Shown: positions 51,441 to 61,386 of the stretch, piece by piece | Layout: each line of letters starts with the position of its first letter | Numbering within the stretch: position 1 is the stretch's first letter | From: Pseudomonadota bacterium | GTDB lineage: Bacteria > Pseudomonadota > Alphaproteobacteria > Reyranellales > Reyranellaceae | Direction of reading: 5' to 3' | DNA length: 61,938 bases | Assembly (NCBI GenBank): GCA_018240685.1 | Contig: JAFEFG010000010.1 | Span: forward strand, 1-61,938 | Translations under genes and position numbers: made by a program | The notes under the pieces: model-generated | Told to the model about the DNA's origin: nothing | Seen by the model: the letters and a program-made list of their open reading frames with translations, nothing else | Databases searched by the model: none

Positions 51441-52850
51441 ATGAACGACGTTTCGCGCAGTTTCCGAGGTAATTCCAATGCCGCCCGCGACATTGCGCAT
51501 CACCTTCATCCCTACACCAACTTCAGGAAGCACGAGACGACCGGTCCCCTGACCATCGTGCGCGGCCGTGGCGTCTATGTGATGGACGACGACGGCAAGG
51601 AGTACATCGAGGGCATGGCCGGCCTCTGGTCGGCGGCGCTGGGCTTCAGCAACGAACGCCTGGCGACGGTCGCCTACGAGCAGATGAAGCAGCTGCCGTT
51701 CTATCACGCCTTCAACCAGCGCAGCCACGAACCGGCGATCAACCTCGCCGAGAAGCTGAAGGCGATGGCGCCGGTGGAGATGTCGAAGGTGTTCTTCGCC
51801 AACTCCGGCTCCGAGGCCAACGACACCGTCGTGAAGATGGTGTGGTACATGAACAACGCGCTGGGCCGGCCGAACAAGAAGAAGATCATCGCCCGCACCA
51901 AGGGCTATCACGGCGTGACGGTCGCGGCCGCCAGCCTGACCGGTCTGCCGAACAACCATCGTTCGTTCGACCTGCCGATCGCCAACATCCTGCACACGAG
52001 CTGCCCGCACTACTACCGCTTCGGCAAGGACGGCGAGACCGAGGAGCAGTTCGCGACGCGTTGCGCGGAGGAGCTGGAGCAGCTCATCCTGAAGGAAGGC
52101 GGCGCCGACCATGTCGCGGCGATGATCTGCGAGCCGGTGATGGGCGCCGGCGGCGTGATCGTGCCGCCCAAGGGCTACTACGAGAAGATCCAGGCCGTGT
52201 GCCGCAAGTACGACATGCTGTTCGTCGCCGACGAGGTGATCTGCGGCTTCGGGCGCACCGGCAATGTCTGGGGCTGCCAGACGCTGAACATCCAGCCGGA
52301 CATCCTCACCTGCGCCAAGGCGCTGTCGGCCTCGTTCCTGCCGATCTCCGCCGTCATGGTGAACGACAAGGTCTATCAGGCGCTGGCGAGCGAAAGCGAC
52401 AAGATCGGCACCTGGGGCCACGGCTTCACCTACTCGGGACACCCGGTGGCGGCCGCGGTCGCGCTCGAGACGCAGAAGATCTACGACGAGATCGACCTGT
52501 TCGGCCACGCCAAGCGGCTGAGCCCGGTGTTCCAGAAGCACATCGACTCTTTCGCCGACCATCCGCTGATCGGCGAGGCAATGAGCATCGGCATGGTGGG
52601 CGCGCTCGAGATCGTCGCCGACAAGAAGACCAAGGCACCGTTCGATGCAGCGACCGTGGGCGCGGGCAATCGCGTCTACAACCATGCCGTCCAACACGGC
52701 CTCTTCATCCGCAACATGGGCGACCGGGTCGCCATCTGCCCGCCCCTGATCATCAACGAGGCGGAGCTGACCGACCTGTTCGGACGGCTGCGCCAGTCGC
52801 TCGACGACGCGCTGGCGGACCTCCGTTCGGAAGGCCTGTTCAAGGGCTGA
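51441..52850 (+). CDS. Class III aminotransferase (omega-aminotransferase type)
   Basis: A 469-residue fold-type I aminotransferase of class III. GMAGLWSAALGF, the NSGSEANDTVVKM cofactor loop, YHGVT, DEVICGFGRTG and the PLP lysine K293 (LTCAKALSASFLP) are intact. Family members use beta-alanine, GABA, putrescine or other omega-amines with pyruvate or 2-oxoglutarate. AGAGGGTGAG precedes the ATG. It follows the GntR gene and may share its regulation. Confidence 0.9.
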   Translation: MNDVSRSFRGNSNAARDIAHHLHPYTNFRKHETTGPLTIVRGRGVYVMDDDGKEYIEGMAGLWSAALGFSNERLATVAYEQMKQLPFYHAFNQRSHEPAINLAEKLKAMAPVEMSKVFFANSGSEANDTVVKMVWYMNNALGRPNKKKIIARTKGYHGVTVAAASLTGLPNNHRSFDLPIANILHTSCPHYYRFGKDGETEEQFATRCAEELEQLILKEGGADHVAAMICEPVMGAGGVIVPPKGYYEKIQAVCRKYDMLFVADEVICGFGRTGNVWGCQTLNIQPDILTCAKALSASFLPISAVMVNDKVYQALASESDKIGTWGHGFTYSGHPVAAAVALETQKIYDEIDLFGHAKRLSPVFQKHIDSFADHPLIGEAMSIGMVGALEIVADKKTKAPFDAATVGAGNRVYNHAVQHGLFIRNMGDRVAICPPLIINEAELTDLFGRLRQSLDDALADLRSEGLFKG

Positions 52851-52851
52851 C

Positions 52852-53205
52852 GTGGCCGATCCGTCGGAACAGGCCGGCGGAGCACCGGAAGTGGACCCGC
52901 CGGCCGGCACGAGCCGGCGGATCCGGAAACGGGCGGTGTGGGCGGTTTCGCTGTTCGCCGCCTCGGTCATTCCGACCATCGTCGGCGTGGGGATGACCCT
53001 GACCCCGGGCGATCATGTCAACATCGCCTTCGTCTTCGCCCTCGCCTTCTGGGGAGCGGGCGTCCTGATGGCCCTTACGGCCGCGTTTCCAACCCTGCGC
53101 CACTGGGATGCGCTTCCCGCTCCGACGCGATGGCTCGGAGTGCTTCCAATGCTTACGATTTCCCTGTTCCTGAGCGTCGCGCTGGTCCTTGCCTCCCTGC
53201 CCTAA
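52852..53205 (+). CDS. Hypothetical three-helix membrane protein
   Basis: A 117-residue protein starting at GTG 52852, one base after the aminotransferase stop. It has a proline-rich N terminus, then three predicted membrane helices (about 28-50, 56-80, 94-115) and no recognised domain. Only its position just behind the aminotransferase hints at co-expression; the ribosome-binding site lies in the end of that gene. Confidence 0.55.
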   Translation: MADPSEQAGGAPEVDPPAGTSRRIRKRAVWAVSLFAASVIPTIVGVGMTLTPGDHVNIAFVFALAFWGAGVLMALTAAFPTLRHWDALPAPTRWLGVLPMLTISLFLSVALVLASLP

Positions 53206-53348
53206 GCGAAACCGTAGTCGCGAACGATTCGCAATTGGCCGTCGCCGAGGTTGACATCGGTCAAGGCATCGGCCCCTTCCGCGACGAAAATGCGAATGCA
53301 GGCAAAATTGGAAGCCCACTAAGATTGACGCCAGGGGCACTACAGAAA

Positions 53349-54572
53349 ATGAATTACGAAGCCTTTTTCACCGGACACCTCGATCGCCTCCGCGACGAGG
53401 GCCGGTATCGTGTGTTCGCCGAGCTGGAACGAGTGGTCGGCGCCTTTCCGCGCGCCCGTTTCCATCGCAAAGGAACGCCCGCGAAGGACGTCACGGTCTG
53501 GTGCAGCAACGATTACCTGGCAATGGGCCAGCATCCGGCCGTCCTCGAGGCCATGCAATCGGCGGCCGGAGCCCAGGGATCGGGCGCCGGTGGCACGCGC
53601 AACATCTCGGGGACCAATACCTTCCACACCGCCCTCGAAGATGAACTCGCCGCGCTGCACGGCAAGGACGCGGCGCTGATCTTCACTTCGGGCTACGTGG
53701 CCAATGAGACCACGCTGCAGACCCTGGGCGCCCTCCTGCCCGGCTGCGAGCTCTACTCCGATTCCTTCAATCACGCCTCGATGATCGCCGGCATCCGGCA
53801 TTCGGGTGCCGTCCGCAAGATCTTCCGGCACAACGACCTCGGCCATCTCGAGGAGTTGCTGGCCGCAGCCGATCCGAAGACCCCCAAGATCGTGGCATTC
53901 GAATCGGTCTATTCCATGGACGGCGACGTCGCGCCGATCGGCGAGATCTGCGATCTCGCCCACCGCTACGGCGCCCTCACCTATCTCGACGAGGTCCATG
54001 CCGTGGGCATGTACGGCGATCGGGGTGCGGGCGTGGCCGAGCGCGACGACGTCCTCGACAAGGTCGACATCGTGCAGGGCACGCTCGCCAAGGCCTTCGG
54101 CGTCGTCGGCGGCTACATCGCCTCGAGCGCCGCCACGGTCGATTTCATCCGCTCCTGCGGGTCGGGATTCATCTTCACCACGTCCATGCCGCCCGCCATT
54201 GCGGCGGCCGCGCTTGCCAGCATCCGCTATGTCAGCAGCCATCCGGAACTGCGCGTGCGGCACCAGGAGCGCGCGGCGACGCTGAAGCGGCGCCTGCTGG
54301 CGGCCGGTCTTCCGGCCATGCCGTCGACGACCCATATCGTTCCCGTATCGGTGGGCGATGCGGCACTGTGCAAGCAGGCCAGCGACCTGCTGCTCGAGCG
54401 GCACGACATCTATGTCCAGCCGATCAACTATCCCACCGTTCCCCGCGGCACCGAGCGGCTGCGCCTGACACCGACGCCGCTGCATTCGGACGAGCATATC
54501 GCCCGCCTCATCTCGGCCCTCCAGGACGTGTGGCAGACGCTGGGTCTCGGCCGCCGCGCCGCAGCGGAGTAG
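53349..54572 (+). CDS. hemA: 5-aminolevulinate synthase
   Basis: A 407-residue ALA synthase, the C4-pathway enzyme condensing glycine and succinyl-CoA, found in alphaproteobacteria. The PLP lysine K248 ([13 protein letters not shown]) is in the position known from Rhodobacter capsulatus [28 protein letters not shown] and [11 protein letters not shown] are conserved. ATG at 53349 matches the family start MNYEAFF. It ends directly against the convergent MFS gene. Confidence 0.95.
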   Translation: MNYEAFFTGHLDRLRDEGRYRVFAELERVVGAFPRARFHRKGTPAKDVTVWCSNDYLAMGQHPAVLEAMQSAAGAQGSGAGGTRNISGTNTFHTALEDELAALHGKDAALIFTSGYVANETTLQTLGALLPGCELYSDSFNHASMIAGIRHSGAVRKIFRHNDLGHLEELLAAADPKTPKIVAFESVYSMDGDVAPIGEICDLAHRYGALTYLDEVHAVGMYGDRGAGVAERDDVLDKVDIVQGTLAKAFGVVGGYIASSAATVDFIRSCGSGFIFTTSMPPAIAAAALASIRYVSSHPELRVRHQERAATLKRRLLAAGLPAMPSTTHIVPVSVGDAALCKQASDLLLERHDIYVQPINYPTVPRGTERLRLTPTPLHSDEHIARLISALQDVWQTLGLGRRAAAE

Positions 54573-55760
54573 CTATTCCACCGTCCGCATCGACCACAGA
54601 CGCGAGCGGACGAGGACGACGACGATCAGCACGGCCATACCCACGGCCGGCATCACCAGAGCCGCGCGCAGGCCCCAGAGGGCGCCGATGGCACCCGTGA
54701 GGAAGGCACCGATCGGACCGCCGCCACCCAGCCCGAGCTGGAACAGCGACATCAGGCGGGCGCGGTGCGTGGCAGGGGCGACGATCTGCACGACGGTGCG
54801 GCTCTGCGTCATCGTGATACCGGCACCGATGCCCCAGACGAAATTCAGCGCCGCGAAGAGCGGGAACGGCGGCAAGGTGGCCAGCAGCGCCAGCACCACG
54901 GCACCGGTCGTCACGGCACATCCGATCAGGCGTCCCCGCAGCGTCAGACGCCGCGCCAGCGCGGCAAAGGTGATGCTGGCGACGATCGTCGCGGCCCAGA
55001 AGGCGAAATTGACGAGCGAAAGGTCGAACGCGCCGCCGTGGTAGTGGTCCCGCACCGCAAGCGGCAGGATCGCCATGAACGGCCCCACATAGAAGATCCC
55101 GACACCGAGATTGAGCAGCAGCACCGGCCAGATCTGCTCCGACCGGGCCGCGACCGAGATGCCCTCGCCCACGCTGCGCCAGAACCCCTGCTTCTCCGCG
55201 ACCGGATGAGCCGGCGGATCGGGAAGCCGCCGCACGAAGACCATGCCTGCCAGCACAAGCGCCGCGTGAAGCGCGAGGAGCGGCACGGGCCCCAGCCAGT
55301 CGGCCGACGAGGCGCAGGCGATGCCGGTCAGCTGACCGGCGAACTGCAGGGCCGTGGCGAGCGCTACGGCGCGGGGCAAACCGACGCCCGCCGCGACGAC
55401 GGGCAGCAGCGCGTCCCGGGTCGGCACGGCAAAGGCACTGATGGATCCCGCGGCAAGCGCATAGGCGATCAGCAGCGGATAGCTGAGGCCGCCCGCCCAT
55501 AGCACGAACGCCAGCACGACCGGCGGAACCGCGTAGCCCAGATGATAGCGCAGCAGCAGACGACGGGGATTGCCCCGATCGGCCACGAGGCCTCCCAGCG
55601 GCAGGAACAGGAGCGAGGGCGCCATGATTGCGGCCTGCGCCACGCCGACGGCGAACGCATCGAGGCGCAGCACGACGGCGACCAGCCACGGGAACAGAAC
55701 CATCTGGATGCCCAGAGGCACGAACCAGCTGGCCAGCCCGGCAAGATAGGCCGGGAACAC
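54573..55760 (-). CDS. MFS transporter (12 helices)
   Basis: A 395-residue major-facilitator protein, starting with GTG. Helix 1 reads FPAYLAGLASWFVPLGIQMV, with the motif-A-like GGLVADRGNPRRLLLRYH. The relatives are DHA3/EntS-like exporters, but the ligand is unknown. It is third in an operon after NAPRTase and GST genes (gap 16 bases). Confidence 0.82.
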   Translation of the reverse strand: MFPAYLAGLASWFVPLGIQMVLFPWLVAVVLRLDAFAVGVAQAAIMAPSLLFLPLGGLVADRGNPRRLLLRYHLGYAVPPVVLAFVLWAGGLSYPLLIAYALAAGSISAFAVPTRDALLPVVAAGVGLPRAVALATALQFAGQLTGIACASSADWLGPVPLLALHAALVLAGMVFVRRLPDPPAHPVAEKQGFWRSVGEGISVAARSEQIWPVLLLNLGVGIFYVGPFMAILPLAVRDHYHGGAFDLSLVNFAFWAATIVASITFAALARRLTLRGRLIGCAVTTGAVVLALLATLPPFPLFAALNFVWGIGAGITMTQSRTVVQIVAPATHRARLMSLFQLGLGGGGPIGAFLTGAIGALWGLRAALVMPAVGMAVLIVVVLVRSRLWSMRTVE

Positions 55761-55776
55761 GGTGGTCAGGCCGTGG

Positions 55777-56406
55777 TCAGGCTGCGAGCAGGATGCTCTG
55801 TTCGCGTTCGAGGACGCGCTTCACCGCCGGTCGCGCCAGCATACGGTCCTTCCAGGCGGTGTAGTTCTTCAATTCGCCCATCGGCAGGCCGATACGCTTG
55901 CCCCAGCCGTAGAAGACGAGCGCATAGCCGTCGACGACGCTGAACTCGTCGCCCAGGATCCATTGCTTGCCGGCAAGCAGCCCGTCGATCTCCTTCAGCG
56001 CGGCCAGGAAGTTCTCGCGCCCCGTGGCCTTGAGGTTTTCATAGACCGCGGGATCGGTCGCAAAGCGCTCCGGCCGGCCGATATGGGTGAAGGCCGGATG
56101 GACGTTGTTGGAGAACCACGCCATCAGCGAGATCGCATGCGCCCGCTTGAGCGGATCCTTGGGCATGAGGTGCGGCGCGTACTTGGCCGCGATGTAGTCG
56201 AGGATCGCCGTGTTCTCGACGATGGCCCCTTCGTCGGTCACCAGGGCAGGCACGCGGCCGCGCGGATTGATCTTGAGATACTCCGGCGTCCTCTGCTCGC
56301 TCTTGGCGAAGGAGAGAGCCTGCGAATCGTACTTGGTGCCGCTTTCCTCCAGGCCGATATGCGACGCCGTCGAGCAGGCGCCGGGTGCGTAGTAGAGCTT
56401 GAGCAT
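55777..56406 (-). CDS. Glutathione S-transferase, beta-like
   Basis: A 209-residue GST. The N-terminal thioredoxin fold has KLYYAPGACSTASHIGLEE, with the serine/cysteine region used by beta-class enzymes, and the cis-proline loop RGRVPALV; the C-terminal helical domain contains SVVDGYAL. It likely detoxifies electrophiles with glutathione. It starts 18 bases after the NAPRTase gene and a glutathione reductase gene lies 3 kb away. Confidence 0.88.
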   Translation of the reverse strand: MLKLYYAPGACSTASHIGLEESGTKYDSQALSFAKSEQRTPEYLKINPRGRVPALVTDEGAIVENTAILDYIAAKYAPHLMPKDPLKRAHAISLMAWFSNNVHPAFTHIGRPERFATDPAVYENLKATGRENFLAALKEIDGLLAGKQWILGDEFSVVDGYALVFYGWGKRIGLPMGELKNYTAWKDRMLARPAVKRVLEREQSILLAA

Positions 56407-56424
56407 GTCTCTCTCCCGGAGATC

Positions 56425-57573
56425 TCAGAGTGGAAGGCTGGCCTTGCCGTCCCGCACGCGGTGCAGGAATTCGCGGCCGACCTTGACGCGCTTCTGGCCG
56501 TCATATTCGACGATGTCGGCGGTGGCGTAGGTTTCCGTCCAGTTCGACGGCAGGAACGAGCCCGTGCCGACGACGTCGATGGGCGCCTTGGCTTCAGCCA
56601 TGACGCGGCACTTGGCCGGCCCGAAGCCCGAAGAGGCCACGATCTTGACCGCCTTGAAGCCGGCGCGGTCGAGTTCGTCGCGCAGATGGAAGATCGCTGC
56701 CGCCGACACACCGGTGCCGACGAGATAGCGAAGCTCCTCCTCGCTGCGATAGCCGCGGATCGATTCCGGTGAAAAGCGCTCGAGAACCGCATAGGACGAG
56801 GCCGGATCAAGGCCTTCGATGTAGCGGCCGCCAGTCGTATCGAGGCGGAACGACAGCATCCCCCTGGCAGCAAGTTCCGGAAACCGCCGGCAGACCTCGA
56901 GCGAGTCGGAGATCTCGCGCGCGAAATAGTCGGCGAGAACCGTCATCGGCTCGTCGGGGAAGGTCTCGTGGAACATCTCGGCCGCGCGCACCGTCGACCC
57001 CGCATAGCCGATCAGGGCGTGCGGCATGGTCCCCAGGCCCTCGTTGCGGCCGAAGAAATGCGCCGTGGCATGGGTGGCGTTTCCGATGAAGCCGATGGCG
57101 CCCACTTTGCGCTTGGCGCGAGCCGAGCCGACCGAAGCGGCGTAGGCCATCATCTCCGCCATCTCCTTGCCGGCGCAATGGCGGGCGTCCATGGCGAGGA
57201 AGGCCGCCTTCGGCATGTCGGCGCACATGGTCCAGGCGTTGTAGGCGGCGACGCAGGCCGGCCCCAGCTTCTGCAGAAAGATCGTCTCGAGATCGACCAG
57301 GTGAAAGAACGAGCCCGTGACGTACATCATCGGCTCGCCCGCGCCGACCCACTTGCCTTCGATGTAGCGCAAGTCGATCTCGACCTTGGTCCCGCGCTCG
57401 CCGACGGTCTGCGTCAGCCAGTCGAGCGCCAGCCGCGGCGCGAAGACGACCGGCCGCCGCATGAAGATCGCATAGGTGACACGGCAGTCGCCGAACTTGC
57501 TGATCACCTGCTTCGTACGGTTGAAGTAGTGATCGGTGTATTGCTCGATCTCGCCATTGGCGGGATGTGCCAT
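56425..57573 (-). CDS. Nicotinate phosphoribosyltransferase-like protein
   Basis: A 382-residue NAPRTase-family protein. The start resembles the family N terminus (YTDHYFNRTKQVI); phosphoribosyl-binding regions are seen in GFIGNATHATAHFFG and FKAVKIVASSGFG. It would convert nicotinate and PRPP to nicotinate mononucleotide, complementing nadE elsewhere in the window. At 382 residues it is shorter than typical E. coli PncB. ATG at 57573 is preferred to the TTG 6 bases earlier. Confidence 0.8.
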   Translation of the reverse strand: MAHPANGEIEQYTDHYFNRTKQVISKFGDCRVTYAIFMRRPVVFAPRLALDWLTQTVGERGTKVEIDLRYIEGKWVGAGEPMMYVTGSFFHLVDLETIFLQKLGPACVAAYNAWTMCADMPKAAFLAMDARHCAGKEMAEMMAYAASVGSARAKRKVGAIGFIGNATHATAHFFGRNEGLGTMPHALIGYAGSTVRAAEMFHETFPDEPMTVLADYFAREISDSLEVCRRFPELAARGMLSFRLDTTGGRYIEGLDPASSYAVLERFSPESIRGYRSEEELRYLVGTGVSAAAIFHLRDELDRAGFKAVKIVASSGFGPAKCRVMAEAKAPIDVVGTGSFLPSNWTETYATADIVEYDGQKRVKVGREFLHRVRDGKASLPL

Positions 57574-57671
57574 CGCCAAATCCCCCGACCTATCGTGCCC
57601 AGGGCGCCTGAGGATGCGCCATGCTTCTCGGATGCGTCATAGGCCCTCCCCTGGCCTTGAACCTGCGCCGT

Positions 57672-59108
57672 TCAGACGGCGGCGCGGGCCCGCTGGATTT
57701 CCAGCCGCTCGGCCTTGAGCTGCTCGGCAAGCAGGAACGCGAGTTCCAGCGCCTGGCTGGCATTGAGCCGCGGATCGCACTGCGTCTCATAGCGCTCCGC
57801 AAGATTCTCGACCGTGATGTCGACGGCGCCGCCGATGCATTCGGTCACTTCCTGCCCGGTCATCTCGAAATGCACGCCGCCCGGATGCGTTCCCTCGGCG
57901 CGATGCGCGGCGAAGAAATCCTTCACCTCGGTCAGGATCGCGTCGAAGAGGCGCGTCTTCTTGCCATTGGCAGCGGTGATGGTGTTGCCGTGCATCGGGT
58001 CGCACGACCAGACGACCGAATAGCCCGACCGCTTCACCGCCCGCAGCAGCGGCGGCAGCTTGTCCGCCACCTTGTCCGCCCCCATGCGCACGATGACGAC
58101 GAGGCGTCCGGGCTCGTTGGCGGGGTTGAGGGCCTCGATCAGGCGCAGCGTGTCGTCGATCGACAGCGACGGCCCGGCCTTGAAGCCGAGCGGGTTCCGC
58201 ACGCCGCGCAGGAACTCGACATGGGCACCGTCGGGCTGGCGCGTGCGGTCGCCGATCCAGAGCATGTGCGCCGAACAGTCGTACCAGTCGCCGGACGTCG
58301 AATCGACGCGGGTGAGCGCCTCCTCGTACGGCAGCAGCAACGCCTCGTGGCTGGTGAAGAAGTCGGTCTCGGCGATCTGCGGCGTCGTCGCCGACGTGAG
58401 CCCGCAGGCGGCCATGAAGTTGAGCGTCTCGTCGAGGCGCGCCGCCAGATCCTGGTAGCGGGCGGAAGCCGGCGAGTTGCGGACGAAGTCGAGGTTCCAG
58501 CGGTTGACCTCGTGCAGGTCGGCATAGCCGCCCTGGGCGAAGGCGCGCAGCAGGTTCAGCGTCGCCGCCGACTGGTTGTAGGCCTGCACCATGCGCTCGG
58601 GATCGGGACGGCGCGCCTCGGCCGTGAACTCGAAGCCGTTGACGTTGTCGCCGCGGTAGGACGGCAGCTCCACGCCGTTCACCTTCTCGGTCGGCGACGA
58701 GCGCGGCTTGGCGAACTGACCGGCCATGCGGCCGAGCTTCACCACCGGCACGCCGGCGCCGTAGGTCAGGACGACCGCCATCTGCAGGAGCACGCGGAAC
58801 GTGTCGCGGATGTTGTTGGCGCTGAAGTCGAGGAAGCTCTCGGCGCAATCGCCGCCCTGCAGCAGGAAGGCCTCGCCGGCGGCGACCTTGGCCAGCGCCG
58901 CCCGGAGCTTGCGGGCCTCGCCCGCGAACACCAGCGGCGGATAGCGGCGCAGGCGCGCCTCGGCATTCGCCAGCACTTCGGCGTCCGGATAGACCGGCAT
59001 CTGCTGAGCCGGCCGGCTGCGCCAGCTCGTCGGCGTCCAGTCGGCGGCGCTGGAACTGCGGGACTGCGCTTTCGCGGCCGCCGCGGACGGTCCCTGAATC
59101 GCGGTCAT
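57672..59108 (-). CDS. Class II 3-deoxy-7-phosphoheptulonate synthase
   Basis: A 478-residue class II (AroA-II) DAHP synthase. The metal-binding cysteine C88 is in [10 protein letters not shown], and [42 protein letters not shown] and [11 protein letters not shown] are conserved. It condenses PEP and erythrose 4-phosphate at the head of the shikimate pathway. ATG at 59108. It follows the glutathione reductase gene by about 100 bases on the same strand. Confidence 0.94.
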   Translation of the reverse strand: MTAIQGPSAAAAKAQSRSSSAADWTPTSWRSRPAQQMPVYPDAEVLANAEARLRRYPPLVFAGEARKLRAALAKVAAGEAFLLQGGDCAESFLDFSANNIRDTFRVLLQMAVVLTYGAGVPVVKLGRMAGQFAKPRSSPTEKVNGVELPSYRGDNVNGFEFTAEARRPDPERMVQAYNQSAATLNLLRAFAQGGYADLHEVNRWNLDFVRNSPASARYQDLAARLDETLNFMAACGLTSATTPQIAETDFFTSHEALLLPYEEALTRVDSTSGDWYDCSAHMLWIGDRTRQPDGAHVEFLRGVRNPLGFKAGPSLSIDDTLRLIEALNPANEPGRLVVIVRMGADKVADKLPPLLRAVKRSGYSVVWSCDPMHGNTITAANGKKTRLFDAILTEVKDFFAAHRAEGTHPGGVHFEMTGQEVTECIGGAVDITVENLAERYETQCDPRLNASQALELAFLLAEQLKAERLEIQRARAAV

Positions 59109-59208
59109 CTAATCCTCCTGCTCCCAAGACCGGAAACCGGTCATTTGGGGTGGGTGAACCTATACGTGCTGTGGATAAAACGCCAGATGGCGCCGGCGCC
59201 GGTCTGCC

Positions 59209-60597
59209 CTATTCCGCCGCCGCCTTCCGAGGAGCGGGTTCAGCGCGCGCCGTACGCATGGTGACGAACTCCTCGCCGGCGGTGGGATGGATCCCCACCG
59301 TCGCATCGAACTGCGCCTTGGTAGCGCCGGCCTTCACCGCGACGGCCAGCCCCTGGATCAGTTCCGCGGCATCGTCGCCCACCATATGGACGCCCACCAC
59401 CCGGTCGGTCGCGGCTTCCACGATCAGCTTCATGAAGGTCCGCTGCTCGCGGCCGGCCAGCGTGTACTTCATCGGCCGGAAGGCAGCCGTGTAGACGCGC
59501 AGTTCGCCCAGCGTGCGGACGGCCTCCTCTTCCGTCAGCCCGACATTGGCGAGTTCGGGCTGGCAGAACACGGCCGATGGCACGTTGCGATGGTCGGGCT
59601 TGCGCGGCTTGTTGCCGAACACGGTGTCAGCGAAGCAATGCCCCTCCATGATCGCGACCGGCGTCAGGTTGATCCGGTCCGTCACATCGCCGACCGCCCA
59701 GATGTTCTCCACGGTGGTCTTCGACCATTCGTCGACGGCGATCGCGCCCGCCTTGTCGAGCTGTACGCCAACCTTCTCCAGGCCGATGCCGGCCGTGTTC
59801 GCCGCGCGGCCCGTCGCATACATGACAAGGTCCGTCTCGAACATGCTGCCGCTCGGCGTGTGGAGCCGGAACGGTGCCTTGCCGTCGGTGGCCTCGATGC
59901 GCGCGATCTCGGTCTCGGTCCGCATGCGGACGCCGCTCTTGGCCAAGGCCTCATGGACGAAGGTGCGGCATTCGTCGTCGAACCCGCGCAGCACCCGGTC
60001 ACGCCGCAGCACGAGATCGACCTCGCAGCCGAGACCGTTGAAGACGCCGGCGAACTCCACCGCGATATAGCCGCCGCCGACGATGGTGATGCGGCGGGGT
60101 AGCGGGTCGGGCAGATGGAACGCCTCGTTCGAGGTGATGGCGAGCTCGTGGCCGGGGATCGGCGGCACTTCAGGCCGGCCTCCGGTCGCGATGAGGATCT
60201 TGTCGGCGGTGAAGGTCTCGGCGCCGACCCCGATCGTGTGCCGATCGAGAAGGCGGCCTCGGCCCATGTGCAGCTTCACGCCCGCTCCGTCGAGCAGCCG
60301 CAGATAGACGCCGTTCAGGCGATCGACTTCCTTCTGGACGTTGTCGCGTAGCGTCGCCCAGGAGTGGGTCGGTTCCTGCAGCGACCATCCGTACGCCGCC
60401 GCATCCTCGAACTCGTGCGCGAATTTCGAGCCATACACCAGGAGCTTCTTGGGCACGCAGCCGCGGATCACGCAGGTGCCACCAACGCGGTAGTCCTCGC
60501 AGATGCCGACGCGCGCGCCGTGGCCGGCTGCGATGCGCGACGCCCGCACGCCCCCCGACCCGGCACCAATGACAAAGAGGTCGTAGTCGTACGCCAT
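59209..60597 (-). CDS. gor: Glutathione-disulfide reductase
   Basis: A 462-residue flavoprotein disulfide reductase. FAD motif VIGAGSGGVRAS, redox cysteines C42/C47 (GGTCVIRGCVPKK), the GGGYIAVEFAG NADPH fold and the dimer-interface GIHPTAGEEFVT with the catalytic histidine are intact. It keeps glutathione reduced with NADPH. ATG at 60597 (MAYDYDLFVIG). The neighbouring EF-hand gene is divergent. Confidence 0.93.
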   Translation of the reverse strand: MAYDYDLFVIGAGSGGVRASRIAAGHGARVGICEDYRVGGTCVIRGCVPKKLLVYGSKFAHEFEDAAAYGWSLQEPTHSWATLRDNVQKEVDRLNGVYLRLLDGAGVKLHMGRGRLLDRHTIGVGAETFTADKILIATGGRPEVPPIPGHELAITSNEAFHLPDPLPRRITIVGGGYIAVEFAGVFNGLGCEVDLVLRRDRVLRGFDDECRTFVHEALAKSGVRMRTETEIARIEATDGKAPFRLHTPSGSMFETDLVMYATGRAANTAGIGLEKVGVQLDKAGAIAVDEWSKTTVENIWAVGDVTDRINLTPVAIMEGHCFADTVFGNKPRKPDHRNVPSAVFCQPELANVGLTEEEAVRTLGELRVYTAAFRPMKYTLAGREQRTFMKLIVEAATDRVVGVHMVGDDAAELIQGLAVAVKAGATKAQFDATVGIHPTAGEEFVTMRTARAEPAPRKAAAE

Positions 60598-60735
60598 GGC
60601 GAAAACCCCGGAGAACAAAACCTCAACACGGCCATAATTCGGTCGCGGGTCGGACTATATCGGCCCTTAAAGCCGCGGGTAAGGGAACCGGAACGTGTTT
60701 TTCCGTATCCTGATACAACCATAGGATGCCATTCG

Positions 60736-61221
60736 ATGCTGAAGATCATGCCCTTGGCTGCCGCCATCGCCCTTCTCGCCCAGCCCGTCTGGGCAGCCCC
60801 CGATCCCCAGCCCTCCCCTGCCGGCACGAAGCCGACGCGGCCCGCCCGAGGACTGATGCGTTACGACGCCAACGGCGATGGTGTCGTCGATCGCGCCGAA
60901 TGGGACGCCGGCCAGGAAGCGCGCTTCAAGCAGCTCGACACGAACCGTGACGGCAAGCTCAGCCAGGACGAGCTGTTCGCCCGCACGCCCGCCTCGGCCG
61001 GCGACGTGCTGCCGAGCGACCGGCAGTTTCAGCGCCAGGCGGCCTATTTCAGCAGGCTCGACGCCGATAAGGATGGCTCGGTCTCCCGCACCGAGTTCAT
61101 GTCGCAGGCAAGCCGCAACTTCGCCCGCTGCGACCTCAACAAGGATGGGCGCATCGATACGGCCGAGTGCCGCCAGGCGCTGCGCCGCAAGCCCGCCCAG
61201 CCGGTCAGCGTCGACCGCTAA
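60736..61221 (+). CDS. Secreted EF-hand protein
   Basis: A 161-residue protein with a signal peptide (residues 1-20, VWA) and four EF-hand loops: DANGDGVVDRAE (near 44), DTNRDGKLSQDE (near 68), DADKDGSVSRTE (near 109) and DLNKDGRIDTAE (near 133), all with intact ligand positions. A periplasmic or secreted calcium-binding protein of unknown role. It is divergent from gor across 138 bases in which I could not resolve promoters. Confidence 0.85.
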   Translation: MLKIMPLAAAIALLAQPVWAAPDPQPSPAGTKPTRPARGLMRYDANGDGVVDRAEWDAGQEARFKQLDTNRDGKLSQDELFARTPASAGDVLPSDRQFQRQAAYFSRLDADKDGSVSRTEFMSQASRNFARCDLNKDGRIDTAECRQALRRKPAQPVSVDR

Positions 61222-61331
61222 AGCACGATGACTTTGCCTCGGCCGTCGTCCCGGCATTCGTAGCGGAGCAGCGCATGCGCCGGGACGATGGCGTGATCTG
61301 ACGAAGGGTCATCGCGCTGCAGGGGCCGCAA

Positions 61332-61359
61332 AAAAGGCCGCCGGGACCGGCGGCCTTTT
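61332..61359. terminator. Bidirectional terminator
   Basis: A 13-base arm AAAAGGCCGCCGG and its complement CCGGCGGCCTTTT with a 2-base nominal loop; T-rich on both strands. It separates the EF-hand gene from the convergent binding-protein gene. Confidence 0.88.
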
Positions 61360-61386
61360 CGCTTCGATCGATGGGCGGCAGGCCGC

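Noticed and set aside
57621..59264. 547-codon plus-strand frame opposite the DAHP synthase gene
   Set aside because: Antisense shadow; the DAHP synthase motifs are unambiguous on the minus strand.
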